Part shown: positions 35,846 through 45,735 of the stretch, piece after piece
How the letters are laid out: each line of letters starts with the position of its first letter
How positions within the stretch are numbered: position 1 is the first letter of the stretch
Source: Megalonaias nervosa
Taxonomy: Eukaryota; Mollusca; Bivalvia; Unionida; Unionidae
Assembly (NCBI GenBank): GCA_016617855.1
Contig: JAECUM010000810.1
Coordinates: 62,001-126,000, forward strand
Reading direction: 5' to 3'
Length of the DNA stretch: 64,000 bases
The notes under the pieces: generated by a model
The model's input: only the letters and a program-made list of their open reading frames with translations
Databases searched by the model: none
What the model was told of the DNA's origin: nothing
Position numbers and translations under genes: made by a program

Positions 35846-36055
35846 CCATATATACTCGCTTATAAGATGAGTCCAACTGCAAACTGCACAGATCCAGATC
35901 TGCCATCGCATAATGCACCAGCAGATCTGGGTCTCTACAGTTTGTTACCAGTAATCAGTAGAAACAACATAGACCCTGATTTGCAGCTGCATTATGCTAT
36001 GGCAGATCAGGATCATTCTTGTTTGCAGTTTGACTCAACGTGTGAGTATATTCAG
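35846..36055. mobile_element. Palindromic MITE, copy 3 (best preserved)
   Basis: The ends are CCATATATACTCGCTTATAA and, complemented, CTGAATATACTCACACG, between TA and TA (35844-35845, 36056-36057). Each half is itself an inverted repeat: CAGATCCAGATCTGCCATCG against AGCAGATCTGGGTCT, and CATAGACCCTGATTTGCAGC against GGCAGATCAGGATC. The TA target and CxGTATATAC ends suggest pogo/Tigger-type mobilisation. Confidence 0.8.
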
Positions 36056-36634
36056 TACCATATTTTTCATGGCCTGTCATATATGGTGGGATAGTGTTAC
36101 CCAAGTTAGTATCTCCTATACTGTGAGAGTAACAATCACGAAGTCTACCCCTGCCATACTCTTTATCCTCTGTCCTATTCTGTAATGGGATAGTGTTACC
36201 CATGCCAGTATATTGTATCCTATGAGTGTGCAGATAATATAGTCAACCAACTACCATACTTTTCATGCCCTGTCATATTCTATGGTGTGGTACCCATTTT
36301 AGTTTGTCCTATCCTGTAACAATCATGCAGTATGCCACATACATGTGAAAGGACTGGGACATCCAATAGGTAGGACTTTTTATTAACATAAATTTGAAGG
36401 GGACAGGAAATAAAATGAGTGTATTTTTGGCCATGATATGTATTCTCATCATACAAAAATAGAAGAATAAGAATAGAAGTTCTGAACATGAATCAAATTT
36501 CGGTTTCCAAATGTTACGATAATAATGAGTCAGGGTGTTGTCAATTAATTGAAAAGGAAGAATTTTTTGTATCATAGTTCACTGCAAAATGTTTGTATAA
36601 AATCCACAAACAATTTTTATTTCTTTCACAATTA

Positions 36635-36896
36635 GGGGCCTCGAGTGGCCGAGTGGTCTAAAGCGCTCTCCATTACAGATCACTGCCATCTCACCTCTGT
36701 CTGCGTGGGTTCGAGTCTAGGATTCGGCGAACGTGGATATGTGAGAAAGCTTGCCAGTAGCTTCTCGTGGGTCGGTGGTTCTTTCCGGGGATTTCCTGGT
36801 TTCTTCCTCCACTATTAATACTAGCCGCCATGTATAGCCTATCGTGTGCTGAAAAATGGCGTTAAGCCCCACAACAACAACAACAACAACAACAAT
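36635..36896 (+). mobile_element. SINE-A with (AAC)n tail, best preserved copy
   Basis: GGGGCCTCGAGTGGCCGAGT, TCTAAAGCGCTCTCCATTAC, B box GTGGGTTCGAGTC, and an end at (AAC)n. TTTCACAATTA is duplicated perfectly at 36624-36634 and 36897-36907. The intact A and B boxes make it a possible RNA polymerase III promoter. Confidence 0.95.
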
Positions 36897-37077
36897 TTTC
36901 ACAATTACTGATGACATTAATTGTGATTATTAAGTTGAACACTTCACAGGTTTTTGATAGTTTTCTTGCCCCTGACTCATCCAGTATCTTTAAGACTGAA
37001 TATTATCCTGTCCATATTAGCATTGGTCAGCATTTCAGTTCGTCTCTCCGTTTTATCTTTCCTAAGTCATAGATATG

Positions 37078-37303
37078 TCAGTTTTCTTTATCAAAGACTA
37101 ACCAGCAGTCATGGGCATCCTTTTCACCATTCATTATGTACAAGACTTCAGTAACCTGCCTTTGGCCTTGACCTCTCCAAATAATCAATTTACAGCAGTT
37201 TTTATAATACACATTCTTGATCTGATTACTCCTCAAGCACTGTTGCACACGTTGCTGCACTGGTGGAACAGTTCTGCTCCCAGTAGCTGATTCTGACTGG
37301 TTT
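37078..37303 (-). CDS. Candidate terminal exon of an unknown host gene (minus)
   Basis: On the minus strand, a pyrimidine-rich tract ending CTATTTCCCCATTACAG is followed by an open frame of 74 codons that stops with TGA at 37080-37078. The peptide runs from NQSESATGS through VQQCLRSNQIKNVYY and LIIWRGQGQRQV to CWLVFDKEN. It does not look like a translated repeat and has a balanced composition, unlike most nearby readings. An AATAAA on the same strand lies beyond the SINE-A near 36620. I recognise no family. Upstream exons were not found, so this may still be chance. Confidence 0.3.
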
Positions 37304-38455
37304 CTGTAATGGGGAAATAGAATGTGTAAAAATTCAGTTCTCTTTTCCCAGTTTTGACGTTAATCTTTTTAATTTTCAAAACACCGTAGATATAAACTAT
37401 TAAACAGTACATGTAGTATATAGTCTTTAAAATAATGTATTTGTCCTTCAACTGGTAGAATCACATGTATGCAACCACTTGACAAACTTTACATGCCCAT
37501 CATATTCAGTGGCAGGATCATAAGTGTTATCCATGTCATTTTGTCTGATCCTCCGAGAGTAAAAATAACGTAGCCTACCATGTATGATATATTTCATGCC
37601 CTGTTGAATTATTTTCTGGAAGAGTATTTATTATTTCATTATTATAATTCCATTTCTGCTTTGTAACTTTTGAAGGATGTGATAGATTTTAACCAAATTT
37701 GGTAGTAGGCTTTGACATAATCTGACATGGTTATGCATTATAATGCACCTGTTCAGCTTAGAAAACTTGTTATGTACTAACATTTATTTATTTACACAGA
37801 CTTGGCAGGGGCATAAGTGGTGTATGAACACATTTCTGTAATGATAATATATAGCATGTTGCCTTCATGGCATCAGAAATTTCATGCTCAGTCTAGCACA
37901 GCTTTCTGGACTTTAAGCTTTGAAATTTTGATAATTTTTAAGAGGAGATATAACCAGAAATGAAAAAAGAATATATATTAGCATTCATATACACTGCATT
38001 TTTGGATATGGGGCAAATTGCTGGGGTCTGGATGTGCCAACTCAACTGATGCAAATCAAAACTTACATAAATATCTGTTTCTATGCATATGTTTTTCATG
38101 ATTCATCAAGGTTGCATTTTTTGGGGTGGCTGTTGGTACAGATCAAAGGTTTATGTGTTGGTAGGGACTTGGCATCTTATCTCCACTCATTCCAAGCTTT
38201 AGGGGTACTGATGGAGCACAAAACAAACTTCAGTCATGGTGTAATGAAAATGAACTCTAATAACGAAGATTTTTACTTACCTTATCAAAAAGAGGGGATC
38301 AAGATGACATCATAACCATCTAAATTATTTGTATGATGAATATACCAGCTTACAAACGGTGAATAACGACTAGATATGTGGTGTGCAGATGGATAATAGC
38401 TTACTGCGGAATGAGCGTATGACTAGTATTAAAAAAGGTACTTTTGACTACAGGT
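37304..38455. other. Non-coding stretch
   Basis: A single diverged unit of the 105-bp satellite lies at 37480-37610. A stretch near 37670-37760 resembles the 24.4-kb array unit. Otherwise empty. Confidence 0.45.
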
Positions 38456-38459
38456 AGTC

Positions 38460-38640
38460 ACAGATGAAAATCAGAAATAACTTTCCTTTCAGATATCAAA
38501 TTATACAATACAAAAGTTTTGTTCAGCCATTATTTGACTGTTGCAATATTTTGTGGGCAATTCTAATACAAACCAATGAACCATTAAATTTTAAAAAAAT
38601 AGTTTGTAAATCATTTTTCATACTCCATTCAACATTTTTG
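38460..38640 (+). pseudogene. Non-LTR RT C-terminal scrap
   Basis: One frame at about 38526-38585 reads QPLFDCCNILWAILIQTNEP, and just upstream another frame reads YNTKVL. This matches the P-x-F-D-Y-C-x-x-x-W block after the RT core of CR1/Jockey-type elements, as in the intact-looking version at 63.57 kb (LPTMDYCSNVWGN). Too short to classify further. Confidence 0.55.
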
Positions 38641-38649
38641 TAGTAATGA

Positions 38650-40380
38650 AATGGCAAAATTGTATGTATACATGAGTGTATATTTCTCAGAAAAGCAAAA
38701 ATGATGTATAAGATTATCTAAGAAATCAGCAGTACATAAACTGCACTGTTTGATGTGTATAATGCATGCCCTGAATTTTGACACAGGATGAGGTAAAGAA
38801 ACTTAATTCTGCCATATAATGTGGATGTAAAATATATTTTAAAATCGTGATAATTTCAGTAGTTCACCATTTTAGATATTGCACTGATTTTTTACATGTT
38901 CGCTTACAGTAAACCAGTACTTAACTGTTTCTCTCCTCTTACCTATTATTATGCAGCACATGATCCAGACCAGTAATTTTGTTGATGATATCAGAAGAGA
39001 AAGAATGAAAAAAGTGGCAATATTGAAAGTATATTTTTCCAATTTTATTGTTTGCCCTTTCAAAGGCTGTTTTAAAGTTTACCATGTTGATGAATTTCAG
39101 TCAGTTGCATTAAATGGTTCATATTCCACTTAGTTTTTCTATGTTCTTGTCAGTCATTCTTCTGCACTCCCTAACAGAAGACTCATACATTGAAATCCCT
39201 CCCATTAGCTCTGTTGCCATGTTCTTCTGCATAAGTAATTATGGTCAGCTTGTCTTTCACATGCAGTGTTTGAGTTTTTACTTGGCCCATGTCGATACTT
39301 TGTATTTGCTCAGATTCAGCATCAAACACAAGATATGTGAAAATTTAGGTCCAGTATTTATACTTTTTTGGACTCTCATAACACCTGAAATATATCTGTG
39401 TGTCCAAAGCAGAATTAACAAATATTTTTGTTTGGCACATGAAAACTTACGCTGGCACTGATTACTTTAAAAACACCGTGCCTCATCAATTAAACATTAA
39501 TTATTTTATTGTAACAAAGTATGAAATATTGTGGTTTAAGATCAGCAATAAAATGAAGAACCAAGTTTATTTTTAGAAGATATGTAAATTGCGTGATTGC
39601 TGTAAGACAATGCAGTTTATTAATGTTACCATAACAAACTATAATCATGACAAAAATTTTCCCTTAATGTGTCGCTGATGAGAATATTAACACTACTTGA
39701 ATTCTAAATATATTAAATGAACCATGAGCAAAGAAATTAATTAAAAACTAAATTAATTAGATCAACAGTCATTAAATATTAAACATTGATGGGTACATTA
39801 ATCATATTCCACTGTATTTGTGGTACTTAAGAGTTTTACCATAAATGTGATGGATTAAAACAAGTTAACAGTTGTAATGTATTTCCCAACCTGATTAAAA
39901 TCAGGTCTCCACTATATTACATCTGACAGTGACTGCTTAGGGTTAATGTTTTGGTGACCTTTGAATTAACCAATGGAAATGCAGCTTTAAAAAATCAGAA
40001 AGTGAATCAAATTGTTTGGCACACATTGATGCTCTTCAGCCACACTGTTCAGTCTCCCAAATGCGAAGATATGATTGTTGCATTGCTATATCTTTTTCTG
40101 TCACTAGTCCCCAGTCCAAGGTGATTATTCACTTCATCAGTTAGTAATTGGAGGTCTAAGATAAAATTACATGCTCCCAGTCTGATACCTGAGACAACTT
40201 AAATCATTCAGAATAATTCTCTTCTTAGCCTTGTGCCTTGTGTGGTCACTATGTCTGCCTGAGTGCTTGATGATCTCCATCATTCACAGTGTCTGTTGGC
40301 ATAATTACTGTCAGTTGTATACTTTTCTGTGCAGTATTTAATATTTATTTTCTCCCCAGTCCTTGCATAATCTTTTATTG
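38650..40380. other. AT-rich non-coding stretch
   Basis: Several open readings (39114-39461 the longest) have no recognisable motif. No array. Confidence 0.45.
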
Positions 40381-40382
40381 CT

Positions 40383-40384
<2 letters not shown>

Positions 40385-40416
<32 letters not shown>

Positions 40417-40712
40417 GGATTTTTAACATAGCTTTAACAATTAGAGTCATATCATTATGTCTGCAGTGTGGCAGTTTATAGTGATGTCTAGGACTGGGAC
40501 ATCATGCCTCAGACATCTAGCATAATGTCCCACCAGTCACATTATCCTGACACCAGGCCGAGCAGACCTAACACTAACCTCTTAAAGCTGAGTGCCAAAT
40601 GAGGCAGCTGTTAGTACCATTTTTATAAGTCTTTGGTATGACTGGACCAGGGTTCGAACCATTGATCTCCCACATTCAAGGTGGATTCTCTAACCACTTA
40701 GGCCACTGGAGT
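40385..40712 (-). mobile_element. SINE-B (minus) with (TG)n at its 3' end
   Basis: (TG)n at 40385-40413, then TTTTGGATTTTTAACATAGC, the complement of the body (CCAGGCCGAGCAGACCTAAC), B box complement GGTTCGAACC, and the head complement ending near CCACTTAGGCCACTGGAG. TTATTG on both sides may be the worn duplication. Confidence 0.88.
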
Positions 40713-41865
40713 GATTATTGTCTGTATCCATTTTCATTAAATTTGAGGGTTGTTTGTTCCATTTAAGCAAAGCAATACTTGTTTGTTATCTCTCTCATGT
40801 AACTAGAGTGAGGGTAAGTGTTACCCAATCATTGCTTGCTCTGGTTGATTCTTTTCTTTCAGTGTTCATTATGCTTCAAGGAGAGGGAAAATGTGGCCCT
40901 TAAAAGAATGCATGGGGCATGCACTGTATCTGCCTGACATAACAGGTTTTTATCACCCGTCTAGGGAAAGGGATCAGGTTAACTCCATCACCCTCTCCCC
41001 TTATTTTTGTTCCCATTCAACTCTTGTCTAGGGTAGTGACTCCCATCACCTGTTGGTGTTTGGCCATGTCTCTTCCAATGGTTCCATGGATTGGTGGACT
41101 TGGCAGGCCATAGACCCTCCCCATCCCATCCAGCTTTGTTATGAATGAGAAAAGGATGAGGAAGGGATGTTACTCATCACCTACATTGAGGATGGATTGT
41201 CATTTCCCATCTCCAGAGAGAGTGGAGTAAGGAGTTAGTCCTGTTTCACACCATCCCTCAACCCTGGAGCCATTAGCTGAGACAGGATGGTGAAACACAA
41301 GCATCAAGTTACCTCCTCCAATGAGGGACATAAATAATCATGCAGTTTCTCCTGACAGCAAATCAGAATGACAAATTTGAAATTTTTTTGTAGACACAGA
41401 TGTAGTTCACAGAATATCCAGTTGTGTTGACCCTTTCCATGTTTGGTCTCCCCATCTTCCTGCCACCTAGGGAGTCAGTTGATGGAGGAAGAGGAGACTT
41501 GTACCTTTTCCTTCAGATCCATGTTTGAAGCCCTTGTGGTCATTTGTCAGTAAGATCCTCTCCACACTGAAGAGACTGTCCAGGGTACAGTCTGGTGGAA
41601 AGTTTTAATTCCTTATCAATCATTTTGCTAGAGGATTTTAGGCTGAAGACAAAAATAGTTGATTGGCTGGGCAGTCTTGATAGACTTCCAAGATGCCAAT
41701 CTTCACATTTCCCATCATCCCAACCCACAGGAAATTCCTGTGGTTTTATCTGGGATGGGAGATATTTCAGTTTTTGGGCCTTTTGTTATAACTTCTCTGC
41801 CAGATTCTTTTGCTGTGTTATGGTCTTGGCAACATTCAGCACATGAGACACTTTTTCATCTTGGA

Positions 41866-42110
41866 GCAAAGGTAGTTCATTTTATAGAGTGCTGGACTCG
41901 TAATCCAAAGTTTGCAGGTTTGAAGTCTGACCAGGTCAGCAATCTTGGTTTGGCCATGTGAGAATGCACGTAGCTCTCATTTCCTCTGCATGATATTGCC
42001 AGTAATGTGTTAAAAGTACCATTCAAATCAACCACCCCAAAAAATCATCTTTGGGGGAAAGGAAATGGTAGGCTTGTTGCATTGAGGTTAAACAGCAATC
42101 TCCTTCGCTG
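41866..42110 (+). mobile_element. SINE-C candidate: tRNA(Thr-CGT)-like head inside DIRS copy 2
   Basis: TAGTTCATTTTATAGAG (A box region), CTGGACTCGTAATCCAAAG (anticodon-like CGT) and TTGCAGGTTTGAAGTCTGAC (worn B box) are arranged as in a class I tRNA. A body with CATTTCCTCTGCATGATATT follows. The intact cloverleaf is lost, so this is not a functional tRNA gene. No duplication is seen. Confidence 0.6.
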
Positions 42111-43414
42111 TGTTTCTCTTGTTACAGACCAGAGAGCATTGGCAGTGGACGAGTTCAGTTTGAGATGAGAACAACTATTTGCCTAGATCTTACCACCTTT
42201 CAAAATAATTCCTTGGGATCTTCATTGAATTAAGACTTCATCATTATTGCTTATCATGAAAGCTTCCCTGTGGTACCAGTGGTCATGGTTCAGCATCTTC
42301 CGTGATCTTCTGGTAGATGGGAATAAATGATGAGAAGTAATTTGTTGTTGTAGCATCAAGGGTTCCTGCTATATGACAATCTTAGCTTCTCCACTTGTAT
42401 ACCTGGATCATATCATACAATCTCTCTGCCAGATTTGATTTTTTTTCAGCAAGGTTATCAATTGCATTGCCCAGGCAAGAAGATGATTGACTTGCAAGGT
42501 TTGCAGTGCCAGTGGAGGTTTGTAAGTATTTGATGCATGGGAAAACACGTTGAGCCTACATGTTCCCCTTTAACTGCAGTAGGAGATTTTCATTTTTCTT
42601 GTGAAAGAAAAAGATTGTTGTGTATCCAACATTGAACACAATAGGGCAGCCATTTTCAATACTCTCAAGTTTGCTATGGGCTGCACCACTGGGTTGAAAT
42701 AGTATTTGAGGTACTTCAAGCTTCAGATGCTAATCTCTTGTATTTTTAATGCTGAGCTGGAACCATTCATGTCTTCGTTGTTCCTTATCGAATCACCTTA
42801 TAAATCTTTGAGTGAAGCTTCTTATGAGAACCTTACTCATAAGACCGTTTTCCTTCACTCCCAAATGTCACTGAGGAGCAGGAGTTAATTTTTTGCTTAG
42901 TCAGTGCCATTGAGTTCTTTGTGTTTCATCTGTAGCTTGGGTTTGGTTTCTCCTCTTTGCCAGCCTAGGCCATGAATCAGCTACTTTTGGTAGCCCCTGA
43001 TTCTGTTGAAATTCCCAGTTTTGGTCATATCTGCTGGAGATGATCAAGAAAGACTCCTTTAACCAGTTTGGGCTTTGTGTCTGTTGGGCTTTATCAAAAG
43101 GGTAAAGAAAGGGTATCAACCATCTTTATCTTACCCACAAAAGTACCTTGGATATTTTAGTAATCGTTTTAAGTTTGATTGCTGTAACTATCAAGGTCCT
43201 ACTGATCTTTTACTGAGGGAGATCTTTCGTGCGACTCAAACCATTGAGGTTGGAGCCATTGCTCTATTTGGGTCTTTTTTAATCATTCTACTCTGTGATG
43301 ATGTCATGAAAGCTACCTTCTGTCAGCCTTACTGGACATTCGCTTCATTCTGTCTTTGTACTATGTTGCACTAGAATGAAGGCATTTGTGCATCAGATCA
43401 GTTGTCTCCCCATC

Positions 43415-43590
43415 AAGTTGTCAGGCTGTTCTTCTGTGTGCAGTAGAACACTCTACTGACAGCATTAGTTAAGTTCATTTAGACAGTGTATCTTAGGCCA
43501 TAAAGTTGTGAAGCTATTTTCCAGTCTGCAGTAGAGCACTCCAGTGACAGCATTAGTAAGTTCACTTAGACAATATATCTTAGGCCATCA
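43415..43590. repeat. 88-bp duplication downstream of the DIRS recombinase
   Basis: The copies begin at 43415 and 43503, sharing AAGTTGT, CTGCAGTAGAGCACTC-like, TGACAGCATTAGT and TATCTTAGGCCAT. They could be part of the split terminal repeats typical of DIRS-like elements; this is inference. Confidence 0.7.
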
Positions 43591-43779
43591 GTGTCCGATC
43601 AGGCTGGCAAAGTCAGTAGTGAAGTAACAGCAGGTGAAGTTTTACTGCTATTAAAGTGTTGTTATGGGTTGTGTATAACTTAATTTTAATTATTGCTTTC
43701 TGTCTGATGTCTTTTAACTTGTAATCACTTCTCATCCGAAACTACTTGGAGGATTACATGCAAATTCATCCCATGGACT

Positions 43780-44740
43780 AGTTGGTCCCAACTGAAATTG
43801 GTGCTGCTCAGACATTCAGTATGGTCACTACAACAACCATCTTGAAAATGTGATTGTTACTTCACCTGAATGAATAGTTGTATCAATAGTTGTTACTTAA
43901 TGTCTTCTTAATGATGTTATAGTAGGTCCTAAATATAAACGGCACCACTCTTAACAGCCAGTATGGTTACCATGGCATTGATCTTGAAAATCTTGTTATT
44001 GCTACTCCACCTGAATGAAAGTCATAGTGACATGGTGTTTTTGCCACAAGACTCTTTTTGATGTCTTGTATGTTCTAAATGAAAATAGTTTTACTTTGAC
44101 ATCAAATATATCTGCCTTAGGGGCCATGCCAAAAGACTTGCTATTGCTATCAGAATGGAAAGTCATAGTGGCATGGGGTTTTCACCAGAAGACTTTTTAA
44201 TGATGTCTGGCTAGCTCAGAATGAAAATAATGCTGCATGGACATCCAATGTTGCCACAACAGCAGCCATCTTGAAAATTTTGATGTAGCTAATCCACTGG
44301 ACTGGATTGTTGTGTTTGAGCATGGGACTTTCACTTAAAGGCTTTTTATGATGTGTGGTTGGTGTGTAAATGTCCAGTTGATGTCTAAATGAAAATGATG
44401 CCAATCTGTGTTTCATTATGCTGCAATAATAGCCATTTTGCAAATCATGTTATTACTATTCTTCCTGAATGGAAAGTCATATTTGAATGGGGTTTTCATC
44501 GGAACTCTTATTATGATGTCTCGTTTGTGCTAATTGAAAACGGTGCTGTCACCACCACAGTGACCTTATTGAAAATCTTTTTATAGCTACTCCACCTGAA
44601 TGCTCCACCTGAACGAATGGACATATCAAAATGTTTTTTTTCCACTAAGGGTCATATGATGTCTCTCTAGTTCTGAATGAAAATGGTGCCATTGTGACAT
44701 CCAGTTTGGCCACCTTGGCAGCCAGTTTCTCTAAAGCGGT
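43780..44740. repeat. ~145-bp degenerate tandem array, 6-7 units
   Basis: The recurring order is AGCCATCTTGAAAAT, CTTGTTATTGCTACTCCACC, TGAATGGAAAGTCATAGTG, CATGGGGTTTTCACC, TTTTTAATGATGTCT and AATGAAAATGGTGC. Spacing between GCCATCTTG equivalents is 135-163 bp. Same family as 9.15-9.50 kb. Confidence 0.85.
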
Positions 44741-44744
44741 GATC

Positions 44745-45686
44745 CTACACATCCCAAAAAATCATGAAAAAGAAAAGTCTTGTATTAATACACAGTGGCA
44801 GAATGTTTTTTTTTTAAAACTCCAAAGACATAGTTGCCTCTAGTCATTGTAGGTGTATGTTAATTCAACACGGGAATTATGTGGGATATGATGGGGGGTC
44901 CTGCTTTTGATATGCCTTCTGGTATAAAGCAGAACAGTATAAAAATTGTTTTCCAAAAAATTGAAGAGAGTCTGCGGAATGTGGCATATTCACTGCATTT
45001 TATAGTATGTGTGTGTGGGCATGTACAAGATGCAAGTTTGTACAATTAAATTCTTGCAAGAATAGAAAATCCAGAAGTAAGTGACCTAAATTTGGACAAA
45101 ATTCACATTGCATTACTGTTTCGAATATTATAAATTCACATTGGAAACTTGTGTACAATGCATACAAATGTTACAGAGGAAATGTTTTGAAATTGTGTTT
45201 TTCCAGATAGATGTCAGTAGAATGGAACATGGTTTGTTCCCATAGATTTTCAGTGAGAATGTTTCAATATAGGGAATGTTTTATTGAGTTTTAACTGTAC
45301 CAGTATATAAATTTTGCACATGAAATTTTCTTCAAATAAAAATGGAGGTTTCACCATGTTTTTCAGAACTGCTTTTAATAATTTTATCAAAGGACTGTTT
45401 ATGGAAAATCTATGTATTTATGTTGATACACTTTTGTTGGGACACTGTTTTGGCCTGATCTTGAAACAGTGTATTGCCTTGAATGACAGTTATGATGCTG
45501 ATTTTAGAACAGTGTATTTGATCATTCACGCAATTATCACATTGATTTTGGAAGAGACCCTTTCATGCTTGTTTTCTGATTTTGGAGAAGTGCCCTTTAT
45601 GTGTTATCACTATGTTGGAACATGTATTGGCACTGCATGAGTGCATGAGTAATAATTCTTCAGTTAATAGAAAGTTTAATTATTTA

Positions 45687-45735
<49 letters not shown>

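Larger units (their letters stand above)
35239..36335. repeat. ~105-bp degenerate satellite, interrupted by two insertions
   Basis: Units share ACCTACCATACTTTTCATGC, TGTCATATTCTGTAATGGG, ATAGTGTTACCCATG and CCTATCCTGTGAGAGTAAC. About five to six units remain; a stray unit lies at 37480-37610. SINE-B (35291-35628) and a palindromic MITE (35846-36055) sit inside units. Confidence 0.8.
40920..43610 (+). mobile_element. DIRS-like retrotransposon remnant, copy 2
   Basis: 40920-41500 is a GC-richer stretch that could be the gag-like first ORF; I have no motif for it. At 41660-41850, RT motif A reads WAVLIDFQDANLHI, and another frame gives IWDGRYFSFWAF. At 42127-42330 one frame reads DQRALAVDEFSL, then ILPPFKIIPW and LWYQWSWFSIFRDLL, the pol C-terminal region, with four internal stops. 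At 42790-42860 PYKSLSEASYENLTHKTVF opens the recombinase core. At 43230-43374 a block with DDVMKATF and YWTFASF matches the recombinase C-terminus, although the HxxR histidine and arginine positions are altered (TIEVGA). EGICASDQLSPHQVV follows after a stop. The RT-to-RNase H stretch is missing and a tRNA-like insert sits in its place. Dead. Confidence 0.75.

Noticed and set aside
36635..36720. SINE-A and SINE-B heads as tRNA genes
   Set aside because: They keep A and B boxes but do not form a full cloverleaf, and the copies continue into SINE bodies with target duplications.
38279..38330. Minus-strand donor-like GATAAG/GTAAGT as an exon end
   Set aside because: All three frames stop within a few codons upstream of the donor, so no coding exon fits.
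45314..45640. 108-codon plus-strand reading rich in hydrophobic residues
   Set aside because: AT-rich sequence gives Phe/Leu/Ile-rich readings by chance; no motif, splice context or homology was seen.
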